64,000 nucleotides of DNA from CAXQUZ01 sp942491145 (GCA_942491145.1 CALOBC010000059.1:124001-188000), one strand, 5' to 3'. Numbered from the stretch's first letter, positions 27,843 through 36,300 are shown. Notes: generated by a model from the letters alone, not told the origin. Made by a program: numbers and translations.

Positions 27843-27931
27843 GACGGTGTCTTCGGATGCACCGTTGGGGCCGTGGGGCTGGCGTGGTGCCAGTGGATGG
27901 GGCAAAGAGGCCCCTTCCCTCGGAGCGAACC

Positions 27932-28420
27932 ATGGCCCAGCTTGATCTGAACACTCCTGTGACCACCCTCGGCGGCATCGACACCACCCTGGCGGAGCAC
28001 GCCGGCAAGGTGCTGCTGATCGTCAACACTGCCAGCAAGTGTGGGTTTACCCCCCAGTACGCGGGATTGGATGCGCTGCACCAAGAGCTCAAGGACCAGG
28101 GCGTCGCCGTGCTGGGCTTTCCATGCAACCAGTTCGGCAGCCAAGAACCGGGCACCGCCGACGACATCCAGTCGTTCTGCCAGCTCAACTATGGCGTCAG
28201 CTTCCCGATGTACGCCAAGATTGATGTCAACGGCGACGAGACCCACCCGCTGTATGAGCAGCTCAAGGCGGGGGCCCCGGGTCTGCTCGGGTCCAAGTCC
28301 ATCAAGTGGAACTTCACCAAGTTTCTGGTGGACCAGCAGGGCAACATTGTGCGGCGCTACGGCAGCCGGACGGAGCCCGCGGCGATTGCCAAAGACGTGA
28401 AGAAGCTGATCGGCGCCTGA
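27932..28420 (+). CDS. Glutathione peroxidase
   Basis: A 162-residue glutathione/thioredoxin peroxidase. The signature VNTASKCGFTPQY places the peroxidatic cysteine at Cys37 (a Cys, not Sec, enzyme). LGFPCNQFGSQEPG carries Gln67, and IKWNFTKF supplies the Trp and Asn of the catalytic tetrad. It reduces hydroperoxides in the cytoplasm. The start is supported by GGAG ten bases upstream. It is a standalone gene. Confidence 0.95.
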   Translation: MAQLDLNTPVTTLGGIDTTLAEHAGKVLLIVNTASKCGFTPQYAGLDALHQELKDQGVAVLGFPCNQFGSQEPGTADDIQSFCQLNYGVSFPMYAKIDVNGDETHPLYEQLKAGAPGLLGSKSIKWNFTKFLVDQQGNIVRRYGSRTEPAAIAKDVKKLIGA

Positions 28421-28451
28421 CGGGACGGTGTGCCGCTGGCTTGGGTCCCGC

Positions 28452-28985
28452 TCACAAGCAAGCGGCGTCGGAGTCTGGCGTGAAGTCGGCGCAGACCTCG
28501 TGTCGCTGGTCCATGTAGGCATCCAGATCGAGCAACGGTGCCTCGCCGTCCAGCGCGATCGCCAAGCTGCAGCCCCCGAGAACCGTGCGCCCCTCGTGCT
28601 CGGTCAGGAGCATCAGCCGGCGGTCCCCCGTGTGGAGCTGGGGAATCCCACCGACCCCGTGGGTTGCACCGTTCAGGGTTCCGCCGAGAATGGTCACTGT
28701 GACTCGATCTTGGGCGTCCCCACCCATGTCCCGTTCGATGCACAGGTCGACGTCGGAGACGACCATGCCGTCGTCCTGCTCACGCGCCCGGACGTCGGTG
28801 ACCCGGGCGATGACCGGTGAGTCGTCGGGGTCGCAGACAAAGTCGGGGGCGGGCCAAGAGCCGACGGACGCCAGCGCTGGGTCGCCCTCGTCGGCGGGTG
28901 CGTAGCCGCACTTGTCTTCTTCACAGCCCGTCAATGCGGCCACAACAGCAACGACGAGGGGCAGCTTGAGTTGTGGGACCGGCAT
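28452..28985 (-). CDS. Uncharacterised lipoprotein
   Basis: A 177-residue lipoprotein (signal peptide ending LTGC, Cys21). The mature part has several cysteines (CGY, FVCD, DLCIER, GGCSLA, EVCADF, C-terminal AACL), suggesting disulfides. A segment VIARVTDVR...VTVTILGG...GDRRLMLLTEHEG resembles OB-like beta strands, as in proteins carrying a tissue-inhibitor-like fold, but the match is weak. It is divergent from the ArsR operon and convergent with the peroxidase gene. Function unknown. Confidence 0.7.
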   Translation of the reverse strand: MPVPQLKLPLVVAVVAALTGCEEDKCGYAPADEGDPALASVGSWPAPDFVCDPDDSPVIARVTDVRAREQDDGMVVSDVDLCIERDMGGDAQDRVTVTILGGTLNGATHGVGGIPQLHTGDRRLMLLTEHEGRTVLGGCSLAIALDGEAPLLDLDAYMDQRHEVCADFTPDSDAACL

Positions 28986-29102
28986 GGGGCACTCCAGGGT
29001 GTGCGAAGTCTACCGTGGTCGGCTTGGGGTTCCACTGTGCCCGCTGCATCTTGGGGATGGGCGGAGATTGCCCATTGCGCACTTGCGGAGGGCCGGTAAA
29101 AA

Positions 29103-29120
29103 GGCAACCAAGAGGTTGCC
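29103..29120. promoter_or_regulatory. Inverted repeat next to ArsR start, candidate operator
   Basis: A perfect 7-bp inverted repeat GGCAACC-aaga-GGTTGCC ends two bases before the ATG at 29123, and a further half-site GGTTGC follows at 29126. It covers the ribosome-binding region (GAGG). It could be an ArsR operator or an RNA hairpin blocking the ribosome site; the position suits tight autoregulation. Confidence 0.5.
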
Positions 29121-29122
29121 CA

Positions 29123-29473
29123 ATGGTTGCTCCCCTTCGGCCAGATCCCCGGGTCTTCGCTGCGCTCGCCGATGCAACACGCTTGTCCATTGTGGAGCGT
29201 TTGCAAGACGAGCCGGCGTGCTCCACCACGCGACTTGCGGCGGGTACTGGCTTGTCTCGCCAAGCGGTGCGCAAGCATCTTGGGGTGCTGGCCGATGCCG
29301 GGCTGGTGCGGGACCATCGCCAAGGCCGGGAGCGGCTGTGGGCCCTGGATGCCCGGCCGCTGCGTGCGGTGAGCGTCTGGGCGGCTTCTTATGAGCGCAT
29401 GTGGGAAGAGCGTCTGGATCGTCTGGACGCGCTGCTGGCTGCGACCTCCACCAAGACGGGTGAATCGACATGA
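29123..29473 (+). CDS. ArsR-family regulator
   Basis: A 116-residue winged-helix regulator: FAALADATRLSIVERLQ, then the recognition helix region TGLSRQAVRKHLGVLADAGLV and wing RDHRQGRERLWAL. It lacks the CxC metal-binding motif of arsenic sensors, so it is of the non-metal subclass often linked to SRPBCC proteins. The TGA overlaps the start of the SRPBCC gene (ATGA), making an ArsR-SRPBCC-SRPBCC operon. Confidence 0.9.
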   Translation: MVAPLRPDPRVFAALADATRLSIVERLQDEPACSTTRLAAGTGLSRQAVRKHLGVLADAGLVRDHRQGRERLWALDARPLRAVSVWAASYERMWEERLDRLDALLAATSTKTGEST

Positions 29474-30414
29474 ATTCCGATGCTTCCACCGTCGCGGACC
29501 GACAGATTGTGGTGTCTCGCCACCTGGCCCACAGCCCCGAGCGGGTGTGGGCCGCGCTGACCGACCCCGCGGCGCTCGACTATTGGTGGGGTCCGGCGGG
29601 CTTCGTCACGCGCACGATCCGGCATGAGGCGGTGGTGGGCGGCTCGTGGGAATACACAATGGACCACCCCGAGCAGGGCTTCTACCCCAACCACAACCGC
29701 TACCTTGCGGTCGAGCCAGGTGTGCGCTTGGTGTACGAGAGCCTCGAAGACGGCGTGGTGTTGTTTGAGGTGGAGCTGGCGTTGCAAGCGACCGCTGGGG
29801 GCACGGACCTGACGCTGCGGGCCACCTTCCCGACGGTCGAAGCCCGCGATGCCGCGTTGACCGAGGTCAACGCTGAAGAGGGCGGGCGCCAGACGCTTGC
29901 GCGGTTGGGTCGCCTGCTCGGCGAGCCTCGGGACCCCACCTTAAACCTCACCATCGCGGCCGACGGTGACCGCAATGTGGTCGTCACCCGCCACTTCAAC
30001 GCCTCGGCCCAGCGGGTCTGGGATGCGTTTGTGTCGCCTGAGCTGGTGCGCCAGTGGCTGGGCACGCCGGAGTGGCCGATGACGGTGTGTGAGATTGACC
30101 TGAAGGTCGGCGGACACTTTCGATACGTGTGGTCCAATGACGGGGGTGGGATGGGCATGACGGGCACCTACGTGGCGCTGGCCCCGCCCCTGCGCATTGA
30201 CCACACCGAGCTGTTCGACGAGGACTGGACGGACGGTGATGCGACCGTGACCACACACTTTGTCGAGTTCGGCGGCGGGACCACCATGGTGATGGAGATT
30301 CTCTACACGTCTGCGGCGGTCCGGGATGCGGTGCTGGCCTCGCCGATGCGCCAAGGCATGAACCTCAACTTCAACAACCTTGAGCAGTTCTTCAACACGG
30401 AGTCTTCCCGATGA
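29470..30414 (+). CDS. Tandem SRPBCC (AHSA1-type) protein
   Basis: A 314-residue protein made of two START-like SRPBCC domains, about residues 10-155 and 165-310. Each begins with the family pattern: VVSRHLAHSPERVWAALTDP...YWWGP and VVTRHFNASAQRVWDAFVSP...QWLGT. The fold forms a deep hydrophobic pocket (AHSA1/YndB-like). Single-domain members are the rule; here two are fused. It sits between the ArsR gene and a third SRPBCC gene, with ATGA overlaps on both sides. Ligands are unknown. Confidence 0.88.
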   Translation: MNSDASTVADRQIVVSRHLAHSPERVWAALTDPAALDYWWGPAGFVTRTIRHEAVVGGSWEYTMDHPEQGFYPNHNRYLAVEPGVRLVYESLEDGVVLFEVELALQATAGGTDLTLRATFPTVEARDAALTEVNAEEGGRQTLARLGRLLGEPRDPTLNLTIAADGDRNVVVTRHFNASAQRVWDAFVSPELVRQWLGTPEWPMTVCEIDLKVGGHFRYVWSNDGGGMGMTGTYVALAPPLRIDHTELFDEDWTDGDATVTTHFVEFGGGTTMVMEILYTSAAVRDAVLASPMRQGMNLNFNNLEQFFNTESSR

Positions 30415-30896
30415 GCCCACTGGAACTGAACCTCGATGAACACCTCGACCTCAAGCTCGAGCGGGTCGTGGATGCCACCCCTGCCGAAGTCTGGGCCGCG
30501 TGGACCCAGCCGGAGCTGCTCAAGCAGTGGTTCTGCCCGCGCCCGTGGGCGGTGTCGGCGTGTGAGATCGACCTGCGCCCGGGCGGCCGCTTCAACACCA
30601 CCATGTGTTCTCCCGAAGGTGAAGAACACCCCAGCTCTGGGTGCTTTCTGGAAGTGATTGAGGGTCGTCGATTGGCGTTTACCGACGCGATGACCGAGGG
30701 CTTTCGACCGACGGGTGGGGGCTTCATGACGGGTGTGGTGACGCTGACTCCCGAGGGCACGGGCACCCGCTACGTCGCCGTGGCGCGCCATGCCGATCCC
30801 GAAGCGACCCAGACCCACCGGGACATGGGCTTCCTGTCTGGCTGGGGCACCGCGCTGGACCAGATGCTCGAGATGATCCACGCCCAGCGGGGCTGA
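30411..30896 (+). CDS. SRPBCC (AHSA1-type) protein
   Basis: A 161-residue single-domain SRPBCC protein: LKLERVVDATPAEVWAAWTQPELLKQWFCPRPW, then the family CEIDLRPGGRF strand and closing helix LSGWGTALDQMLEMI. It overlaps the tandem SRPBCC gene by ATGA and is the third gene of the ArsR operon. Homologues are often annotated as polyketide cyclase or ATPase activator, but neither is established here. Confidence 0.9.
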   Translation: MSPLELNLDEHLDLKLERVVDATPAEVWAAWTQPELLKQWFCPRPWAVSACEIDLRPGGRFNTTMCSPEGEEHPSSGCFLEVIEGRRLAFTDAMTEGFRPTGGGFMTGVVTLTPEGTGTRYVAVARHADPEATQTHRDMGFLSGWGTALDQMLEMIHAQRG

Positions 30897-30910
30897 CCGG
30901 TCGGGGGTGT

Positions 30911-30940
30911 CCTGGGGCGGGCTGCCGCGCCTCCCCCAGG
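30911..30940 (+). terminator. GC-rich hairpin after SRPBCC operon
   Basis: CCTGGGG at 30911-30917 pairs with CCCCAGG at 30934-30940, and the intervening bases can extend the stem. There is no T-tract, so this is at best a weak or Rho-assisted end for the ArsR operon. Confidence 0.3.
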
Positions 30941-30968
30941 CTACGGCGACCCCGTCCAGGGAGCCCCC

Positions 30969-31775
30969 ATGCAGATCGCCGGAACCACCACCCTTGTGAC
31001 CGGCGCCGCCAGCGGCCTCGGTCGAGAGCTGGCCCTGCAGCTTGCCCAGCGGGGCTGCACGGTGTGGTTGGCCGACCGAAACGGCGACGCCCTCGATGGG
31101 GTGGCCGCCGAGGTGACCACCGCGGGAGGCACGCCCCACACCCTTGTGTTGGATGTCACCGACGACGAGGGTTGGGTCGCGGCCCGGGCGCGGGTGGGCC
31201 GGGTCGACCTGCTCGTGAACAACGCCGGCGTGGCCGATGTGGGGCCCTTGGTGGGCTCGACCGACGCCGCTTGGGACCGCCAGCTCAACATCAACGTGAT
31301 GGGTGTGGTGCGCGGCTGCCGACAGTTTGTGCCGGCCATGGTCGATGCCCGGCGGGGCCATGTGGTCAACATTGCCAGCTTTGCCGGTGTGGCCCTGGCG
31401 CCGGGCATGATTGCCTACAACACGGCAAAGGCGGCTGTTGTGGCGTTCAGCGAGTCGCTGCGTGTGGAGGTTGCGCTCGATGGGGTCGGGGTCACGGTGT
31501 GTTGTCCGGCCTTCTTCCGCACCAACCTCACCGACTCGATGGATGATGCATCGCCGGACATGGTGCGCCGGGTGCAGCGTTGGATGGACACGTCCGGGGT
31601 GACCGCGACCGATGTGGCTTCGGCCACCTTGCGTGCGGTCGAGCGCAACGAGATGATGGTGCTGACCCACAGCCTCACCCGCCGCTACCACTGGATGAAG
31701 CGCCTCGCGCCCGAGCGGTACCGGCGCATGCTGCTCCAGCAAGAAGCCAAGCGGCGGGCCCGGTCCTCAAGCTGA
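30969..31775 (+). CDS. Short-chain dehydrogenase/reductase
   Basis: A 268-residue classical SDR. The NAD(P)-binding TGAASGLG lies at residues 11-18. WLADRNGD fits a cofactor-specificity loop, NNAG is at about 89, the catalytic serine is in NIASFAG and YNTAK carries the Tyr and Lys. The C-terminal ~50 residues (HSLTRRYHWMKRLAPERYRRML) form an Arg-rich amphipathic tail, as in membrane-associated SDRs acting on lipids. The ATG follows a GGGAG site. The substrate is unknown. Confidence 0.92.
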   Translation: MQIAGTTTLVTGAASGLGRELALQLAQRGCTVWLADRNGDALDGVAAEVTTAGGTPHTLVLDVTDDEGWVAARARVGRVDLLVNNAGVADVGPLVGSTDAAWDRQLNINVMGVVRGCRQFVPAMVDARRGHVVNIASFAGVALAPGMIAYNTAKAAVVAFSESLRVEVALDGVGVTVCCPAFFRTNLTDSMDDASPDMVRRVQRWMDTSGVTATDVASATLRAVERNEMMVLTHSLTRRYHWMKRLAPERYRRMLLQQEAKRRARSSS

Positions 31776-31872
31776 GCGGTGTGCGGTGTGGTGGTGGCGC
31801 TTGCACTGCACTGGGCCGTGATGCATCGTGGCTTGGCTGGGTCGCTTGCGACGCCAGCGGAGGTGTGTGCCA

Positions 31873-32298
31873 ATGCGTCGCGGGTTTACGCTCATCGAGC
31901 TCTGTTTTGTCATCGCCATCCTCGGCGTGCTCACCGCCGTGACGGTGCCCGCCTACGGTGTGATTCACCGTCGTGCGCAAGCTGCAGAAGCCCGCGCCAT
32001 GCTGTCGGCCATCGCCCATGCCGAGCTGCGCCACCACCGCGACACGGGCGTGTTGCTGCCGTGCGGGCCGACAGCCAGTGTGGGCAAGACGCCGGTGGCG
32101 TTCCCCAGTGATGAGGCGTGTTGGCAAGCGCTCCACATCCAAGTTGGGGGTGCGGTGCGGTACCAGTACGCCGTGGCGCTGGACGGAGACTCGTTTGTGG
32201 TGACGGCGGTGGGCGACCTGGACGGGGACGGCAAGCGGTCCACGCTGCGGCTGGACGGGCGCAACCTCCACATCGAGACCACGGACGGGCTGGAGTGA
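31873..32298 (+). CDS. Type IV pilin-like/pseudopilin (first gene of compact secretion operon)
   Basis: A 141-residue pilin-like protein. MRRGFTLIELCFVIAILGVLTAVTVPAYG is a class III signal: prepilin peptidase would cut at Gly4/Phe5, leaving Glu at +5. A helical stalk (AQAAEARAMLSAIAHAELRHH) and a small beta domain follow, with C-terminal DGDGKRSTL. The start has GGAGG nine bases upstream. Its stop overlaps the next gene (GTGA). It begins an eight-gene operon and could be the major pilin or pseudopilin. No prepilin peptidase gene is in the window. Confidence 0.88.
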   Translation: MRRGFTLIELCFVIAILGVLTAVTVPAYGVIHRRAQAAEARAMLSAIAHAELRHHRDTGVLLPCGPTASVGKTPVAFPSDEACWQALHIQVGGAVRYQYAVALDGDSFVVTAVGDLDGDGKRSTLRLDGRNLHIETTDGLE

Positions 32299-33086
32299 AC
32301 ACGGTCGCCCAGGAAGTGCTGGTGTTGCGCCAGCTCATGGCCTTGCGCGAGCGGTCGGTGCCCCAAGACCAAGCACTGGCCATGGTGGCCCAAGGCTTGC
32401 CGCCAGGCTCGGTGGCCGCCAGTGTGGCGACGGCACGGCGGGCGCTCTCGGCGGGCCTGGGTGGCGATGACAATGACGATCTGTCGAGCATTCTCGTGGA
32501 CTCGGCTGCGCCCGTTCGGGCCTTGGAATTGGCTGCGCTGGCCCGCGAAGCCCGGGTCTCGGCCGACGGGGCACTGCGGCTGGCCCGGGTGTACGGTGCC
32601 GTGGCCGTGGCGGGGCCGCTGGTGGTGGGCTCCATGCTGGCCTGGCTCGCCCCTGGGCTGGCCAACCTGGGCTTGGATGTGGCCCCGTCGACCGTGGGGC
32701 TGGGGCTCACGGTGGTGCGCTGGGCGGGCCTTCCTCTCGCAGCGGTGCTGGCGTGGGCGGTGGGCCGAGCGACCCAAGGCATCGTGCCGGGGGTGGCCGA
32801 CCTCCAGCGGGCAGCGGTGATGTGGACCCAGGCCGCCCGACCCGGCGGCCAGCGACCTGTTGTGGCAGGAGACGCGGAGCATGCATTTGTGGCCCTGCGC
32901 CGGCGCAGTGTGGGGGAGGACGTCGCCTTTGGTGAGCTGGCGGACGTCCTGGCCGCCCGGGGGCATCGGCATGTCGCGTTGTCCCGCGCGTTCATCCCTG
33001 TTGTGTTGATGTTGCTTGTGCTCTGGCTGGCGGTGCCGGTGCTGACGGTGTTGATCTACACCGTGCGTCCGGTGGTGTTCGGATGA
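32295..33086 (+). CDS. GspF-like membrane platform protein, copy 1
   Basis: A 263-residue protein with the layout of GspF/PilC: a cytoplasmic helical domain (about 1-90, VLRQLMALRERSVPQDQALAMVAQ), two close membrane helices (about 98-160), a second cytoplasmic helical domain (about 165-232, ending FGELADVLAARG) and a last membrane helix (VVLMLLVLWLAVPVLTVLIY). It is much shorter and more diverged than usual ~400-residue GspF. The start GTG overlaps the pilin stop. Assignment rests on topology and position, as sequence similarity is weak. Confidence 0.6.
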   Translation: MNTVAQEVLVLRQLMALRERSVPQDQALAMVAQGLPPGSVAASVATARRALSAGLGGDDNDDLSSILVDSAAPVRALELAALAREARVSADGALRLARVYGAVAVAGPLVVGSMLAWLAPGLANLGLDVAPSTVGLGLTVVRWAGLPLAAVLAWAVGRATQGIVPGVADLQRAAVMWTQAARPGGQRPVVAGDAEHAFVALRRRSVGEDVAFGELADVLAARGHRHVALSRAFIPVVLMLLVLWLAVPVLTVLIYTVRPVVFG

Positions 33087-33862
33087 TGTCCTCCCGACTG
33101 CTCGGCCGCTGTGTTGCCCAAGCCTTGTCCGAGGGCACGCCCCTGGGTCCATTGCTGCGGGATGGTGGGGTGGGACGGCCCGGCGCGGCGGCCCTGGTGG
33201 AGTCGGGCGACCTCGCCAGTGCACTGCGGGCGCTGGACGTGGCGCCGGAGCTGGTGGCGGTGGCGGACCAGTGGCCTGTTGCGACGGGTGCGGCCCACGC
33301 CCGGCTGGACGCCCTGCCGTCGGTGGCCATCACCCTGGCCCCGATGTTGGCCACGCTCGCGCTCCTGCTGATGACCGCGACTCTCCAGGGTGCCGTGGTG
33401 ATGGTCCATGCCACCAAGGTTCGACCCACGCTGTTGGCGCTGGGGGCCGAGTGGGGCACCGCCCCAGGGTCGCCGGACTGGCTCCCGCTTGTGGGGTTGG
33501 GGTGGCTGCTGGCCCTGGCCAGTGGGGTCTGGGGTGTGGCCCAGTGTGTGCGGCGGGTCCGGCACCGCGACGGGGGTCCCCATGCCCGGTCTGCCGCCGT
33601 GGCCGCTGCTCTCGTCGAGACCGGGGCGCCGCTGCCGGTCGTGCGCAGTGTGATGGGTGACGCCCATGCCCCCCGGGTGGCCGGGGCCGGGGTGGCTGAG
33701 CTGGAGGGGCTGGTGGCCCGCGCGGTGGCCGGCGATGCCTTGCGGGATGCCCGGGACGTGGTGATCCTGCGGGTGGTCGGGTTTGGCGGGCTCTCCCTCG
33801 CGGCGGCCGGGCTGGCCCTGGAGCTGTACGGCACCCTCGCGTCTCTGCCGGGGGGCCTGTGA
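33083..33862 (+). CDS. GspF-like membrane platform protein, copy 2
   Basis: A 259-residue protein with the same domain-TM-TM-domain-TM plan: N-terminal domain to about residue 75 including ALVESGDLASALRAL, which echoes the GspF GExxGxL helix pair; membrane helices at about 80-108 and 134-157; a second domain with ALVETGAPLPVVRSVMG; and a final helix near 228-252. It overlaps its neighbours by ATGA and GTGA. I read it as a second diverged GspF-like subunit, but the similarity is weak enough that a novel membrane component is possible. Confidence 0.55.
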   Translation: MMSSRLLGRCVAQALSEGTPLGPLLRDGGVGRPGAAALVESGDLASALRALDVAPELVAVADQWPVATGAAHARLDALPSVAITLAPMLATLALLLMTATLQGAVVMVHATKVRPTLLALGAEWGTAPGSPDWLPLVGLGWLLALASGVWGVAQCVRRVRHRDGGPHARSAAVAAALVETGAPLPVVRSVMGDAHAPRVAGAGVAELEGLVARAVAGDALRDARDVVILRVVGFGGLSLAAAGLALELYGTLASLPGGL

Positions 33863-34737
33863 GCGCCGGCCTCGACGCGCTGCGGGCGGGACTGGTGCGC
33901 CTGTCGGTCCAGGGTGGCCGTGAACCGCATGGTGTGGACGGCCTCATCGGGGCGCTCGGCCAAGGGATCGCGCCAGCCGAGGCGGCCCGTGCGGCGGGCC
34001 TGGATGCCGGCGTGGTCGCGGTGCTGTCCTCGCTGGAGTGCCCGCCCACCGATGTGCCGGGTGCGCTGCTGGGCTTGTCGAGAATTGCGGCCCAGCGGGC
34101 TTCTGCGGATGGTCAGCTCCGGGCGTCAGCCACCTACCCGACCGCCCTCGCGCTGTCGGTGGTCCTGGCTGGCATGGTCGTGGTGGGGCTGGCCGTGCCG
34201 GCGGCGGCAGCGCTTCCCGGTGCCCAAGATACCGGTGGGTTGCTGGTTGTGGGGGTGGGCGGGGCGGTCGTGTGCCTGCTCGGGCTCGCCGCGGCGGTGG
34301 GGCTGCGCACCCCGCTGCCGGGGCTGTCGGTGGGCTGGCGGGCGGTGGAGTCGGCGGCCTTTGTCCAGAGTGTGCAGCTGTTGGTGCAGCTGGGGGTGCC
34401 CTTGGCGTCGGCGGTGCGGGCCTCGGCGGCGTGGTGCACTGGTGCGGGCCAGATCGAAGGGCTGGCGCTGGCCCGGTCCCTGGACGCCGGCGAGGTTGAG
34501 GGTCCGGCGGGGGTGTTGTTGTCCCCTTTCGAGCGGTCGATGCTGCTGGGGGCTGCCCAGGCCGGAGCCGCTGATGCTGCGCTCACCGCACTCGTGCAAC
34601 ACCACGAGAACAATCTAAAACACGTCATTCCCGTGGCTGCCAGCCGTGTGCATCTGGTGTCGCTGTTGCTGGCTGGTGGCGCCACTCTGGCCGTGGGTCG
34701 TGCGCTGTTTGAGGTGGTGGGCCATGTGGCGTTCTGA
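33859..34737 (+). CDS. GspF-like membrane platform protein, copy 3
   Basis: A 292-residue protein and the most GspF-like of the three. The second domain reads FVQSVQLLVQLGVPLASAVRASAAW, the T2SSF opening, and continues MLLGAAQAGAADAALTALVQHHENNLKHVIP, which parallels the GExxGxLxxxLxxxAxxxE helix that precedes the last membrane helix. Two earlier helices lie at about 95-120 and 128-150. GspF/PilC forms the inner-membrane platform that the GspE ATPase drives. The stop lies 14 bases inside the GspE-like gene. Confidence 0.72.
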   Translation: MSAGLDALRAGLVRLSVQGGREPHGVDGLIGALGQGIAPAEAARAAGLDAGVVAVLSSLECPPTDVPGALLGLSRIAAQRASADGQLRASATYPTALALSVVLAGMVVVGLAVPAAAALPGAQDTGGLLVVGVGGAVVCLLGLAAAVGLRTPLPGLSVGWRAVESAAFVQSVQLLVQLGVPLASAVRASAAWCTGAGQIEGLALARSLDAGEVEGPAGVLLSPFERSMLLGAAQAGAADAALTALVQHHENNLKHVIPVAASRVHLVSLLLAGGATLAVGRALFEVVGHVAF

Positions 34738-35914
34738 GTCCCCGTCCCTCGACACCGCACGCCAAGGCGTGCAGCTCTCCCGGGGCTGGATGCGCCAAGA
34801 GCGGGTGCCCTTCGACGAGATGGAAGAGCTGCGCGACGGTCTGGTCCTCCTGCGGTCCGGTGAGCGCCGGGCGGTGCCCCCTGCACTGCGCTCCCGGGTG
34901 GCCGAGGCCCTCCAGCCCTTGCTCCCGTCGGGGTCTCCAGACGCGGACTATGCCGCACTGGTGGCTTATCTCGGGGGTGACTGGTCCCCGCTGCGGGCAG
35001 CCCGCTACTTGCTAACGAGCGCATCGGCGGCGGGGGCGTCGGACGTCCATGTCGAAGCCTCGGTCGGGGGCATCGCCGTGCGCCTGCGCCAGATGGGCAG
35101 CCTGGGGGCGCCGGTCCTCCTTCCCCAAGCGGCCGGTGTGCGTGTGATTGCCGCGCTCAAGCACCTCTCCGGCTGTCTGCCCTACCGCCAAGATCTGGTC
35201 CAGGAAGGGCGCATTCCCCGAGACGGTGTGGCCGCCGATGTGCGCGCCAGCTTCATTCCCACCGCCTTGGGTGAGCGGGTGGCGCTGCGGCTGTTCGGGC
35301 GCTTGCTGGCGTTGGACGAGCTTGGTCTAAGTCAGGGCACTCTCGACGGTCTCCGGGACCTGCTGGCCCAGCCCTCGGGGCTTGTGTTGGTGGCGGGACC
35401 TTCCGGGGGCGGCAAGACCACGACCGTCTACGCGGCGCTCCAGATGCTCGCGCTCAGCCGGGACGGCGCCCACCTCAGCATTGAAGACCCCGTCGAGCAG
35501 CGGCTTCGGCTGGCGGGCATCGCGGTGGACCAAGTGGAGCTGTGCCCCGAGCGGGGGCTGACGGCCGAGGCGGCGCTCCAGGGGGCCTTGCGCCAGGACG
35601 TCGATGTGGTGGCCCTCAGCGAGATTCGCAACGCGGGGGAAGCGCGCCTGGCGCTCCACGCGGCCCACACTGGACGACTGGTCGTCGCGGGGCTGCACGC
35701 CGGCTCGGCGCCCGAGGCGATCCAGCGCATGCGGGACCTCGGCGCCGACCCCCAGGTGCTGGCCCAGACCCTCCAGGGTGTGCTCCACCAGCGGCTGGTC
35801 ACGGTGGACTGTCCCGCCGACGGTGGGCGGTGCGTCCGGTGCGTCCGGTGCGGCGGGGTGGGCAAGGTGCGGGTGCCGGTGGCCACACTGCTGCGCCCCC
35901 AGGAGGACCGATGA
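34724..35914 (+). CDS. GspE/PilB-like secretion ATPase
   Basis: A 396-residue T2SS/T4P assembly ATPase, short compared with ~500-570 for GspE/PilB because the N1 domain is cut to ~70 residues. The N2 domain carries ASDVHVEA (usual ASDIHIEP). The Walker A is G225-PSGGGK231-T232. The Walker B region DVDVVALSEIRNAGEARLALHAAHTGRL replaces the usual (D)PDxxxxGEIRDxET, with Ser for Gly and Asn for Asp. The His box is GLHAGSAP instead of TLHTN. A cysteine cluster near the C-terminus (CPADGGRCVRCVRC) replaces the zinc knuckle. The gene overlaps the upstream GspF-like gene by 14 bases and the next by ATGA. Confidence 0.85.
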   Translation: MWRSESPSLDTARQGVQLSRGWMRQERVPFDEMEELRDGLVLLRSGERRAVPPALRSRVAEALQPLLPSGSPDADYAALVAYLGGDWSPLRAARYLLTSASAAGASDVHVEASVGGIAVRLRQMGSLGAPVLLPQAAGVRVIAALKHLSGCLPYRQDLVQEGRIPRDGVAADVRASFIPTALGERVALRLFGRLLALDELGLSQGTLDGLRDLLAQPSGLVLVAGPSGGGKTTTVYAALQMLALSRDGAHLSIEDPVEQRLRLAGIAVDQVELCPERGLTAEAALQGALRQDVDVVALSEIRNAGEARLALHAAHTGRLVVAGLHAGSAPEAIQRMRDLGADPQVLAQTLQGVLHQRLVTVDCPADGGRCVRCVRCGGVGKVRVPVATLLRPQEDR

Positions 35915-36300
35915 ACCGAGCGATGCCCAACACGGTGCCGCGTGAGCCCCAGGGTCGGAGCGGCCGCCGTGGGGTGACCCTGGTGGAGCTGATGATTGTG
36001 GTGGCGATCCTGGGCATCTCGGTGAGCGGTGCGCTCGCGGGCAGCCACCGTGTGCGCCAGCTCGGGGTGGCCGAGCTCAACCGAGAGCGCGCAACGCTGC
36101 TGCTGGACTACCATGCCGGCCATGTGGCGGCGGGCACAGCTCCCGATGCCCAGGTGGTGGAGCGGCTGCGCAGCGAGCTGCCGGGGGCCGATCTGAAGAC
36201 CGATGTTCAGGGTGATCTCACGACGCTGACGGTGTCGTGGAGGGACCCGACCGGGGGCCCGGCGACGTTGGCCTTGGTGGTGTTTGGGGGTGCCCCATGA
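35911..36300 (+). CDS. Pseudopilin, GspH-like
   Basis: A 129-residue pseudopilin with a long basic leader and the cut site GRRG/VTLVELMIVVAILGISVSG, Glu at +5. An AGGAGG site lies four bases upstream of the ATG, while the start overlaps the ATPase stop (ATGA). The soluble part is ~85 residues with a beta-sheet ending (LTTLTVSWRDPTGGPATLALVVF), as in minor pseudopilins. It is a member of the compact secretion operon. Confidence 0.8.
   Translation: MNRAMPNTVPREPQGRSGRRGVTLVELMIVVAILGISVSGALAGSHRVRQLGVAELNRERATLLLDYHAGHVAAGTAPDAQVVERLRSELPGADLKTDVQGDLTTLTVSWRDPTGGPATLALVVFGGAP

Noticed and set aside
27879..27893. CTGGC-GTGGT-GCCAG hairpin before the glutathione peroxidase gene
   Set aside because: A five-bp stem is expected by chance in such GC-rich DNA and there is no T-tract.
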